NCBI GenBank assembly: GCA_900754535.1
Contig: CAAEDF010000233.1
Coordinates: 1 to 10,646 of the forward strand
Reading direction: 5' to 3'
DNA from: Clostridia bacterium
GTDB taxonomy: Bacteria; Bacillota; Clostridia; Oscillospirales; CAG-382
DNA: 10,646 nucleotides
Both the position numbers and the translations under genes were made by a program. The stretch's first letter is position 1. Each line of letters starts with the position of its first letter. Below are positions 1-6,019 of the stretch, piece by piece. The notes below the pieces were generated by a model. That model saw nothing but the letters and a program-made list of their open reading frames with translations, searched no databases and had not been told where the DNA came from.

Positions 1-816
1 CACCTTGTCCTCGGATTCAAGCATATAGCTTACCGAATCGGTATCTCTCCGCCCTATCTCCTCGGCGAACTTTATGCCCGGGGTGGAGCGCAGCATTTTG
101 ATGACCTCGTCGGTTGGCCCGACGATCTTGGCGATGAGCCTGCGTGAGCCCTCGACGGCGTTGATAAGATCCTCCGTCTTTTCGTTCGCCACTATAACGC
201 CCTGGTTTATGACCACTATCCTGTCGCACACCGCCTGTACCTCGGGCAGTATATGGGTGGACAGGATGACCGTATGCTCCTTGCCGAGAAGCTTTATGAG
301 GTTGCGTATCTCGATTATCTGCTTCGGGTCAAGGCCGACGGTCGGCTCGTCGAATATCAGCACCTTCGGGTTGCCGATAAGCGCCTGCGCGATGCCCACA
401 CGCTGACGGTAGCCCTTGGAAAGGTTCTTTATTATGCGGTTGTAAACGTCGCCTATGCGGACGACGTCGCATATCTCTTTTATATGCTGCGCGCGCGGAA
501 TGCGGCAGTTTTTCAGCGAATACACAAAGTTGAGGTATTCCTTTACCGTCATATCCGTATAAAGCGGCGGCTGTTCGGGCAGGAAGCCTATCTTGGACTT
601 CGCCTCAAGCGGCTTTTCGAGTATGTCCGTACCGTCTATCTTCGCCGTTCCGCTGGTGGCGGACAAGTAGCCGGTGAGGATGTTGAGCGTCGTCGTCTTG
701 CCTGCGCCGTTCGGGCCGAGAAAGCCCATTATCTCGCCCTCGGCGACATTGAATGTGACGTCCTTGAGCACGTGCTTTGTGCCGAAATTTTTGTTTATAC
801 CGTTGATCTCGATCAT
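1..816 (-). CDS. ABC transporter ATP-binding protein (3' end cut by window edge)
   Basis: This is the nucleotide-binding subunit of an ABC exporter of the ABC-2 / gliding-type class. It would sit on the cytoplasmic face and power a separate permease. The 272 visible residues hold every ABC motif: Walker A GPNGAGKTT (34-42), Q-loop Gln82 (PEQPPLY), the signature in the LSKGYRQRV form (132-140) typical of this subfamily, Walker B LIFDEPT (153-159), D-loop GLDP and the H-loop His188. After about residue 215 a C-terminal extension begins (EDLINAVEGSRRLIAKIVG), as in DUF4162-like tails, and runs off the window. The ATG at 816 lies 1 nt past the aspS stop, and its Shine-Dalgarno GGAGGTAAGG lies inside the last aspS codons, so translation is probably coupled. 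It is the last visible gene of the leftward operon; a permease gene would be expected beyond the left edge. The substrate cannot be told. Confidence 0.93.
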   Translation of the reverse strand, partial: MIEINGINKNFGTKHVLKDVTFNVAEGEIMGFLGPNGAGKTTTLNILTGYLSATSGTAKIDGTDILEKPLEAKSKIGFLPEQPPLYTDMTVKEYLNFVYSLKNCRIPRAQHIKEICDVVRIGDVYNRIIKNLSKGYRQRVGIAQALIGNPKVLIFDEPTVGLDPKQIIEIRNLIKLLGKEHTVILSTHILPEVQAVCDRIVVINQGVIVANEKTEDLINAVEGSRRLIAKIVGPTDEVIKMLRSTPGIKFAEEIGRRDTDSVSYMLESEDKV

Positions 817-817
817 G

Positions 818-2599
818 TCAGGACCTTACCTCCGTTCTGATACCGAGTTCTCTGAGCGCCTGCTCCGGCACCTCGGCCGGACATTCGGTCATCAGCTCGG
901 ACGCGTTCTGCACCTTGGGGAACGCCACGACGTCCCGCAGGCTGTCCGCACCGAGAAGCTGCATGACCAGCCGGTCAAGCCCCAGCGCCATCCCGCAGTG
1001 AGGCGGCGGACCGTACCTGAACGCCTCGAGCAGGAACCCGAATTTTATTTTTGCTTCCTCATCCGAAAGTCCCAACAATTCAAATATCTTGTTCTGCAGC
1101 ACCGGGTCGGTTATCCGCACCGAGCCGCTCGCCAGCTCAACGCCGTTGAGCACAAGGTCATACGCGCGTGCGCGCACCGACGCCTTGTCCGTATCCAGAT
1201 ACGGCAGGCATTCCTCAAGCGGCGCCGTGAAGGGGTGGTGCATCGCCACATACTCGCCGAGCTGTGCGTCATACTCAAAAAACGGCATCTCGATTACCCA
1301 CAGCAGATTGTAGCCGCTGCGCTCGACGCCCAGACGGTTCGCGGCCTCGACCCTCAGCGCGCCGAGCTGGCCGAGAAGTGCGGCCGTGTCCGCGCCGGCG
1401 GCGATCAGCAGAACGTCGCCCGGCTCGCCGCCCATTGCCGCGCATATCGCCGAAAGCGTTTCGGGCGTGACCGCCTTTGCAAACGAAGCGCTTGTTCCGT
1501 CCGCCCCTATTTTTGCCCAAAGCAGGCCGGAGGCGCCGCAGCTTTTTATATAATCGGCAAGCCTGTCCAGCTCCTTGCGGGTCAGCTTTTCGGCGCTGCC
1601 CTTGGCGTTTATGCCCCTTACGCTGCCGCCCGCGGCAAGCGCGCTCTCAAACGGAGCAAAGCCGCTGCCGGCAACGCAGGATGAAATGTCGGTTATCTCC
1701 ATGCCGAAGCGCATATCCGGCTTGTCGGAGCCGAAGCGCTCCATGCACTCGCGGTAGGTGTAGCGCGGTATGGGCGTGTCTATCGTTATGTCCAGCGTCT
1801 CCTTGAAAAGCCTGCGCATATAGCCCTCGGCCATCTCCATTATGTCGTTTTCGTCCGCAAACGACATTTCAAGGTCTATCTGCGTGAACTCGGGCTGACG
1901 GTCGGCGCGCAGGTCCTCGTCGCGGAAGCAGCGCGCAAGCTGGAAATAACGGTCAAAGCCGGCGACCATGCAAAGCTGCTTGTACAGCTGGGGCGACTGG
2001 GGCAGCGCGTAAAACGAGCCCTTGTGTATCCGGGAGGGCACAAGATAGTCGCGCGCGCCCTCGGGAGTGGAGCGTATCAAAACGGGGGTCTCTATCTCGA
2101 TAAAGCCGTTTTCGTCAAAATAATCGCGCGTGACCTTTGCGACGCGGTGACGGAACAGGATATTTTTCATCAGGTCCGGACGGCGCAGGTCGAGATAGCG
2201 GTGCTTCAGCCGCAGCTCCTCGTTGGCGCGGGTGCCCTCGGTTATCTCAAACGGCGGCGTGTCCGACTGCGCGAGGATACGGATGCCCGTGATGTATATC
2301 TCGATGCTGCCGGTAGGCAGATTGGGGTTCTTGCTCTGGCGCTCGCGCACTTCTCCCGACGCGGCCACGACATATTCGCTGCGCAGCGAAGCGGCCGTGT
2401 CGCGCAGCGACTGCTCGCTTTGCTCGTCAAGCGCAAGCTGGATTATGCCCGTCCTGTCCCGCAGATCTATGAATATAAGGCTGCCGAGGTCGCGGCGGCG
2501 CTGCACCCAGCCCGTCACCACTACCGCGGAGCCGATATCGCTTTCGGCAAGCTCGCCGCAATAATGCGTTCTTTTGTAGGTCAAAAGGTTTTCAGCCAT
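818..2599 (-). CDS. aspS: Aspartyl-tRNA synthetase, bacterial type with GAD insertion
   Basis: This enzyme charges tRNA(Asp) with aspartate in the cytoplasm. The 593 residues match the usual bacterial length of about 590. Order of parts: OB-fold anticodon-binding domain (about 15-115, GWVQRRRDLGSLIFIDLRDR at 30-49), class II catalytic core with the ETPVLIRSTPEGARDYLVPS region (170-189), motif 2 FRDEDLRADRQPEFTQID (225-242), the bacterial GAD insertion (about 300-420) and motif 3 GMALGLDRL (536-544). Residues Leu38 and Lys90, aligned with E. coli Leu30 and Lys81, resemble the tRNA(Asp)-specific rather than the non-discriminating type; this is inference from recalled literature. The motif 3 approach reads PPPHCG where PPHGG or PPHAG is common. 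Start: ATG at 2599 with only a weak Shine-Dalgarno (GGGAATGTGA), 19 nt after the hisS stop. The hisS-aspS pairing is common in Firmicutes. Confidence 0.98.
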   Translation of the reverse strand: MAENLLTYKRTHYCGELAESDIGSAVVVTGWVQRRRDLGSLIFIDLRDRTGIIQLALDEQSEQSLRDTAASLRSEYVVAASGEVRERQSKNPNLPTGSIEIYITGIRILAQSDTPPFEITEGTRANEELRLKHRYLDLRRPDLMKNILFRHRVAKVTRDYFDENGFIEIETPVLIRSTPEGARDYLVPSRIHKGSFYALPQSPQLYKQLCMVAGFDRYFQLARCFRDEDLRADRQPEFTQIDLEMSFADENDIMEMAEGYMRRLFKETLDITIDTPIPRYTYRECMERFGSDKPDMRFGMEITDISSCVAGSGFAPFESALAAGGSVRGINAKGSAEKLTRKELDRLADYIKSCGASGLLWAKIGADGTSASFAKAVTPETLSAICAAMGGEPGDVLLIAAGADTAALLGQLGALRVEAANRLGVERSGYNLLWVIEMPFFEYDAQLGEYVAMHHPFTAPLEECLPYLDTDKASVRARAYDLVLNGVELASGSVRITDPVLQNKIFELLGLSDEEAKIKFGFLLEAFRYGPPPHCGMALGLDRLVMQLLGADSLRDVVAFPKVQNASELMTECPAEVPEQALRELGIRTEVRS

Positions 2600-2618
2600 A
2601 ATAAGTTCACATTCCCGA

Positions 2619-3878
2619 TTACTTTAGAATTTCGTATATTTCCCGCGCAGACAGCGCGATTTTCTTTTTCTCGCCGGTCCGCATGTCCGCAAGCGTACAG
2701 CTGCCGGTCTCCAGCTCGTCGATCCCCAGCACGATCGTATGCTCCGCGCCGGTCTTGTCCGCGTATTTCATCTGCGCCTTCAGCGAGCGGTGCGCAAGAT
2801 CGGTCTCGGCACGTATCCCGAGAGCCCTTAACTGCTCGGCAAGCGCAAACGCCGCTTCGCGTTCCCCGTCGCCCGTAGGCGCGATATACACCTGCGCACC
2901 TCCGGACGTCCCGTCCGCCAGCCCCTCGGCCTCCATGGCAAGTATTATGCGCGTAAGCCCCATGCCGAAGCCGACGCCCGAAAGGTCGGGGCCGCCCAGC
3001 TCGGCTATAAGGCCGCCGTAGCGCCCGCCGCCGCAGACCGTGCTCTGCGCGCCGATCTTATCGGATATGAATTCGAACACCGCGCCCGTGTAGTAGTCCA
3101 GCCCGCGGACTATGCGCGGATTGACGGTGTATTCCACGCCGGCCGAGGAGAGAAGCTCCTTCAGCCGCGCGAAGTGCTCCCTGCAGTCTGCGCACAGATG
3201 ATCCTCGGATCTCGGCGCGCCGTTCACAAGCGCCGAGCAGGAGGGATCCTTGCAGTCGAGTATCCGCAGCGGATTGGTCTCAAGCCGTTCACGGCAGGTG
3301 GGGCAAAGCTCGTTTTCTTTTGATCTGAAATATTCCACAAGCGCCGCCTGATAAGCCGGGCGGCAGTTTTTGCAGCCTATCATGTTGAGGTTGAGCCTGC
3401 AGCCGGACAGCCCAAGCTCCTTAAGCGTCCTGTCGGCAAGCAGGATGACCGTGGCGTCACCCTCCGGCCCGTCGGCGCCGAACAGCTCGGTCCCGAACTG
3501 CCAGAACTCCCTGCTGCGCCCCGCCTGGGGCTTTTCGTATCTGAAAAAGTTTGCTATATAATAATATTTCAGCGGCATCGCGCCCGAATACAGCCCGTTT
3601 TCTATGACGCTGCGGGCGATACACGCCGTGCCCTCCGGGCGCAGAGTCAGGCTCCTGCCCTCTCTGTCCGGGAACGTATACATCTCCTTCTGAACTATAT
3701 CGGTCGTCCCGCCCACACCGCGGCTGAACAGCTCGGTCTGCTCGAAGGTGGGAAAACGCATCTCCTCAAAGCCGTAAAGGGCGGCGGTCTTCCTCATCAC
3801 CGCCTCGGCGCGCTGCCACAGACGCGCCTGGCCGGGCAGTATATCTATCGTGCCGCGCGGCTTTTTTATTCCGGTCAT
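2619..3878 (-). CDS. hisS: Histidyl-tRNA synthetase, Cys-rich Firmicute type
   Basis: This enzyme charges tRNA(His) with histidine. At 419 residues it is of normal length. The class II core shows motif 1 around PRGTIDILPG (7-16), motif 2 FRYEKPQAGRSREFWQFGTE (112-131), the HisRS-specific box RGLDYYTG with catalytic Arg258 (258-265), box GGGRYGGL (283-290) and motif 3 GFGMGLTRI (303-311). The C-terminal anticodon-binding domain runs from about 325 to 419 (AQVYIAPTGD onward). The insertion domain carries cysteines in pairs: CKNC (169-172), CPTC (192-195), Cys209 and Cys214, and CADC (229-232), suggesting bound metal. The ATG at 3878 overlaps the stop of the upstream mgsA-like gene by 4 nt (ATGA), and AGAGGTAAGG just upstream serves as ribosome binding site, so the two are translationally coupled. 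A full-length HisRS, not HisZ, since the anticodon domain and catalytic residues are present. Confidence 0.98.
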   Translation of the reverse strand: MTGIKKPRGTIDILPGQARLWQRAEAVMRKTAALYGFEEMRFPTFEQTELFSRGVGGTTDIVQKEMYTFPDREGRSLTLRPEGTACIARSVIENGLYSGAMPLKYYYIANFFRYEKPQAGRSREFWQFGTELFGADGPEGDATVILLADRTLKELGLSGCRLNLNMIGCKNCRPAYQAALVEYFRSKENELCPTCRERLETNPLRILDCKDPSCSALVNGAPRSEDHLCADCREHFARLKELLSSAGVEYTVNPRIVRGLDYYTGAVFEFISDKIGAQSTVCGGGRYGGLIAELGGPDLSGVGFGMGLTRIILAMEAEGLADGTSGGAQVYIAPTGDGEREAAFALAEQLRALGIRAETDLAHRSLKAQMKYADKTGAEHTIVLGIDELETGSCTLADMRTGEKKKIALSAREIYEILK

Positions 3879-4291
3879 CTCTGTTCCTTACCTCTTTTTT
3901 TCACGTTGTTTCTCCAGTCGAGATCGCCCCTGTCAAGCGCAAGTATAAGCGCCTCCGCGGTGGCGATGTTGGTGGCGACGGGGATATTGTGTATGTCGCA
4001 CAGCCGCACCAGATCGCATTCGCTTTCAAGATATTTCTCGGGCGAGCTGGGGTCCCTGAAAAGGATAAGGATGTCCACCTCGTCATACGCTATGCGCGCG
4101 GCTATCTGCTGCTCGCCCCCGTGCGAGCCCGAAAGCAGCCTTTCTATTTCCAGGCCGGTGGAATCGCTTATATACTTGCCGGTCGTGGAGGTAGCGCAGA
4201 GGTTATGACGGCTTAGCACGCCGCAGTAAGCTATGCAGAACTCGGTTATAAGCTCTTTTTTCTTGTCGCTGGCTATTATCGCTATGTCCAT
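3875..4291 (-). CDS. Methylglyoxal-synthase-like protein with substituted active site
   Basis: The 138 residues align without gaps to methylglyoxal synthase, which turns dihydroxyacetone phosphate into methylglyoxal and phosphate. Family hallmarks are ATSTTGKYIS (33-42), LSGSHGGEQQIAARIA (53-68), FRDP (78-81) and the near-perfect RLCDIHNIPVATNIATAE (96-113). The phosphate-binding residues of the E. coli enzyme (Lys23, Thr45, Thr47, Thr48, Ser65, Gly66) are kept as Lys12, Thr34, Thr36, Thr37, Ser54 and Gly55. The acid/base residues are not: E. coli His19, Asp71, His98 and Asp101 correspond to Ser8, Glu60, Tyr87 and Ser90. All four codons were checked in the nucleotide sequence. So the fold and phosphate pocket look intact but classical catalysis is doubtful; mgsA is the family name, not an asserted activity. 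The C-terminal tail is short and basic. ATG at 4291, Shine-Dalgarno GAAAGGGATGG. It lies 43 nt after the minD-like gene and overlaps hisS by 4 nt. Confidence 0.88.
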   Translation of the reverse strand: MDIAIIASDKKKELITEFCIAYCGVLSRHNLCATSTTGKYISDSTGLEIERLLSGSHGGEQQIAARIAYDEVDILILFRDPSSPEKYLESECDLVRLCDIHNIPVATNIATAEALILALDRGDLDWRNNVKKRGKEQR

Positions 4292-4334
4292 TCCGTGACC
4301 ATCCCTTTCAAAAAATTTATGCCGTCACCGCTTT

Positions 4335-5123
4335 TCAGCGAAGATATTTCTTTCTTTTGACCGGCCTGTATACGTTTTTGAGCAGCGGTACGCGCCGGCC
4401 GGATATGCGGGAAGCGATGTTCATGAACGCCGCCTCGTAGACGGCGGCACGGCGGTTTGAAAAATCGTCAAACGTGATCCGGCCCGCCTCCTGGTCTATC
4501 TGAAGCTGCAGGTCGTAGGGCACGACGCCCAGCAGGCGCACGGTACTGCGTTCTATGACGGAACGGAGCGAGGGCAGCAGTCCCTCGGCCGCCTGCTCGT
4601 CCCAGTAGCCGTTGACGACCAGCCGCAGGTTGCGGAAGCCGAAGCCCTCCAGGCAGCACGCCGTCCGCTCGGCGGCCCGTATCGACGACGCCTGATGCAG
4701 CGACACGATGACCGCATCGTCCGCCGCGGCGGCAAACGCATCGTATGTATCGGTGGCCTCCGCCGACGAATCTATAAGCACATAATCGTATTTCCCGCAA
4801 AACTCCCTTATAAGCCCCGAAAGCTCTCGCCTGTCCGGCGGCGTCCTGCCGCCTATCGGCGCGGGAAGGAGCGAAAGAAGCGGGACGCGGCCGCTTTGAA
4901 CTATTGCGTCGGCCGCGCTGCAGCGCCCGGCAAGCACATCGCCGAGATCGAACAGCGACTCGCTTTCCATGCCCAGCACGATGTCCATACAGCGCATGCC
5001 GAAATCCCCGTCCACGACGAGGACCGAATATCCGTAATTGCAAAGCGCCCCCGCAAGGTTGGCGCAAACCGTGGATTTGCCCACGCCCCCCTTGAAGGAC
5101 GTTACGAATATGCTTCCGCCCAC
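4335..5123 (-). CDS. MinD/ParA-family P-loop ATPase, divergent MinD
   Basis: This is a deviant Walker A ATPase closest to MinD, the membrane-cycling ATPase that helps place the division septum. From the GTG at 5123 it has 262 residues: KGGVGKST (11-18), the MinD-like switch VDGDFGMRCMDIVLG (37-51), Walker B region YDYVLIDSSAEA (112-123), where MinD normally reads DSPAG, and LLGVVPYD (197-204). The C-terminus is basic and proline-broken (VYRPVKRKKYLR) and lacks the clear amphipathic membrane helix of MinD. Start choice: a GTG at 5135 is also in frame, but the Shine-Dalgarno GGGAGGTGG (5132-5140) abuts it, while the GTG at 5123 has usable spacing and gives the usual MinD beginning, about six residues before VTS. 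It is the first gene of the leftward operon, about 35 nt after its promoter. No MinC or MinE is adjacent. Other ParA-type roles remain possible. Confidence 0.88.
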   Translation of the reverse strand: MGGSIFVTSFKGGVGKSTVCANLAGALCNYGYSVLVVDGDFGMRCMDIVLGMESESLFDLGDVLAGRCSAADAIVQSGRVPLLSLLPAPIGGRTPPDRRELSGLIREFCGKYDYVLIDSSAEATDTYDAFAAAADDAVIVSLHQASSIRAAERTACCLEGFGFRNLRLVVNGYWDEQAAEGLLPSLRSVIERSTVRLLGVVPYDLQLQIDQEAGRITFDDFSNRRAAVYEAAFMNIASRISGRRVPLLKNVYRPVKRKKYLR

Positions 5124-5131
5124 CGGCCGCG

Positions 5132-5140
5132 CCACCTCCC
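5132..5140 (-). promoter_or_regulatory. Shine-Dalgarno that decides the minD-like start
   Basis: GGGAGGTGG on the minus strand is a strong ribosome binding site. It overlaps the GTG at 5133-5135, which it therefore cannot serve, and lies about 11 nt (counted from GGAGG) before the in-frame GTG at 5121-5123. This favours the downstream start. Confidence 0.65.
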
Positions 5141-5164
5141 GAATATACAGTCATAATTGTATTT

Positions 5165-5193
5165 ATAATATCATTTTCATGCCGTTTTGTCAA
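5165..5193 (-). promoter_or_regulatory. Sigma-A promoter of the leftward minD-mgsA-hisS-aspS-ABC operon
   Basis: On the minus strand a perfect -35 box TTGACA (5188-5193) is followed by a 17-nt spacer and a -10 box TATTAT (5165-5170), five of six matches to consensus. The expected transcription start is near 5158, leaving a leader of about 35 nt before the GTG at 5123. No other comparably good promoter was seen upstream of hisS or aspS, and those genes are packed tightly behind, so this probably drives the whole unit. Confidence 0.85.
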
Positions 5194-5196
5194 GAA

Positions 5197-5221
5197 AAAA
5201 CGCCTTTGCAAAAGCCGTTTT
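5197..5221. promoter_or_regulatory. Interrupted palindrome just upstream of the leftward -35 box
   Basis: Two 11-nt arms, AAAACGCCTTT and AAAGCCGTTTT, surround a GCA centre. They pair at 10 of 11 positions, the exception being a C-C mismatch. The element begins 4 nt upstream of the TTGACA box of the leftward promoter, a place where an activator or repressor dimer could bind. It could also form a small hairpin, but it lies outside the predicted transcripts. Operator function is inference only. Confidence 0.4.
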
Positions 5222-5228
5222 GACGCTT

Positions 5229-5246
5229 TTGTTAAAATGTTTACAA
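5229..5246. promoter_or_regulatory. Rex-operator-like palindrome in the divergent spacer
   Basis: TTGTTAA-AATG-TTTACAA matches the clostridial Rex consensus TTGTTAA-N4-TTAACAA at 13 of 14 fixed positions. Rex is the NADH/NAD+-sensing repressor of fermentation genes. The palindrome extends outward by two more paired bases on each side (5227-5248). It is centred about 80 bp upstream of the predicted leftward start and about 70 bp upstream of the predicted rightward start, so it overlaps neither best promoter. It does overlap a weaker rightward candidate (TTGACG at 5220-5225, TACAAA at 5242-5247, 16-bp spacer). The AT-rich setting raises the chance of a random match. Confidence 0.35.
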
Positions 5247-5273
5247 AATTTCCCCGCAGCGCGGAAAAAAGGG

Positions 5274-5303
5274 TGGAAAGCAGTGCTCGTCTTATGGTAT
5301 AAT
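5274..5303 (+). promoter_or_regulatory. Extended -10 promoter of the GNAT gene
   Basis: A perfect -10 box TATAAT (5298-5303) is preceded by TGG, giving the extended -10 form TGnTATAAT. The -35 region is poor: TGGAAA at 5274-5279 with an 18-bp spacer matches four of six. Extended -10 promoters tolerate this. The start would be near 5310, giving a leader of about 33 nt with AAGGAGG at 5326-5332. Confidence 0.75.
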
Positions 5304-5342
5304 GCAAACTGCGTTCGGATACTTCAAGGAGGATGTGACGAT

Positions 5343-5906
5343 ATGGAACGTAACTGTATACTTTATCTTTCGGACGACAGGGGCGACCTGTCCGCGGAGC
5401 TTGAACGGCTTTACACCGAGGCGTTTCCCGCAAGCGAGCGCAAGAGGCTTTCCGTGATACGCCGTATGCGGCGCCGCGGGGCAATGGAGGTTCTTTCGGT
5501 GCGCGGAGGGCAGAGCGAATTCCTGGCTCTGGCGATGACCATGCTGTGCGACGATCTGGCGCTGCTTGATTATTTTGCCGTCGTTCCCGAATCCCGCGGC
5601 ACGGGAGTCGGCGGACAGGCGCTGGGGTTGCTGAGAGAGCGCTATTCGGGGCGCAGGTTTTTTCTTGAGATAGAAGACATTGATTTTGCGCGCGACGACG
5701 GCGAGCGCCTCCTTCGCAGAAGACGAAAAAGCTTTTATCTTAAGAACGGGATGAAGGAAACAGGGATAAAAACCGTTATCTTCGGCCAGCATATGGAGCT
5801 TTTGTCCGACGGATGCAGCGTAAGCGAAGAAGAGTACCGCCGGATATACCTGCGCTGTGCAGGCGCGCTGACGGCGCGGCGGATAGATCCGCGCTTTACG
5901 GTATAA
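5343..5906 (+). CDS. GNAT-family N-acetyltransferase
   Basis: The 187-residue protein is predicted to move an acetyl group from acetyl-CoA to an amine; the acceptor is unknown. The core GNAT signal is the beta4-alpha3 segment LDYFAVVPESRGTGVGGQAL (75-94), whose RGTGVG loop (85-90) binds the CoA pyrophosphate. FLEIED (107-112) forms the next strand and FYLKNGMKETG (131-141) corresponds to the usual FYxxxGF element. A run of arginines (124-128) lies between them. The ATG at 5343 is supported by a consensus AAGGAGG ribosome site 10 nt upstream; the frame stays open 52 codons further left, but that part lies in the promoter region. It is a lone rightward gene between two leftward operons and ends at the shared terminator. 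Small-molecule or protein acetylation are both possible. Confidence 0.88.
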   Translation: MERNCILYLSDDRGDLSAELERLYTEAFPASERKRLSVIRRMRRRGAMEVLSVRGGQSEFLALAMTMLCDDLALLDYFAVVPESRGTGVGGQALGLLRERYSGRRFFLEIEDIDFARDDGERLLRRRRKSFYLKNGMKETGIKTVIFGQHMELLSDGCSVSEEEYRRIYLRCAGALTARRIDPRFTV

Positions 5907-5941
5907 AAAAGGCGTCTATGAAAAAACGAGGAATAAAAAAC

Positions 5942-5988
5942 AGCACGGCGTCATGCTTTCCCGCAGGAAAGCACGGCGCCGTGCTTTT
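5942..5988. terminator. Bidirectional rho-independent terminator between convergent units
   Basis: A long hairpin has outer arms AGCACGGCG (5942-5950) and CGCCGTGCT (5977-5985) and inner arms TGCTTTCC (5954-5961) and GGAAAGCA (5966-5973), with a CGCA loop. Only one A-C mismatch and one possible G-U pair interrupt about 20 bp. On the plus strand it runs into TTTTAT, and on the minus strand into GTTTTTTATT. It therefore serves both the GNAT gene, ending at 5906, and the aromatic operon, ending at 6020. Confidence 0.92.
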
Positions 5989-6019
5989 ATATTGCCGTTT
6001 GCCGCCCTTTGTTCCGGTC

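Noticed and set aside
674..2878. Long plus-strand frames opposite aspS and hisS (674-1684, 2024-2878)
   Set aside because: Both are antisense to strongly supported synthetase genes and their products show no family motif.
4292..4334. Possible terminator or promoter in the 43-nt minD-mgsA gap
   Set aside because: No hairpin with a U-tract and no paired -35/-10 boxes were found; it holds only the mgsA-like ribosome site.
5187..5342. 52-codon upstream extension of the GNAT frame
   Set aside because: It would pass through the rightward -10 box and leader and has no ribosome site, whereas the ATG at 5343 follows a consensus AAGGAGG.
4468..5484. 338-codon minus-strand frame overlapping the minD-like gene and promoter region
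   Set aside because: It runs through the promoter and the antisense of the GNAT gene and is Arg/Gly-rich without motifs, while the overlapping frame encodes a clear MinD-family ATPase.
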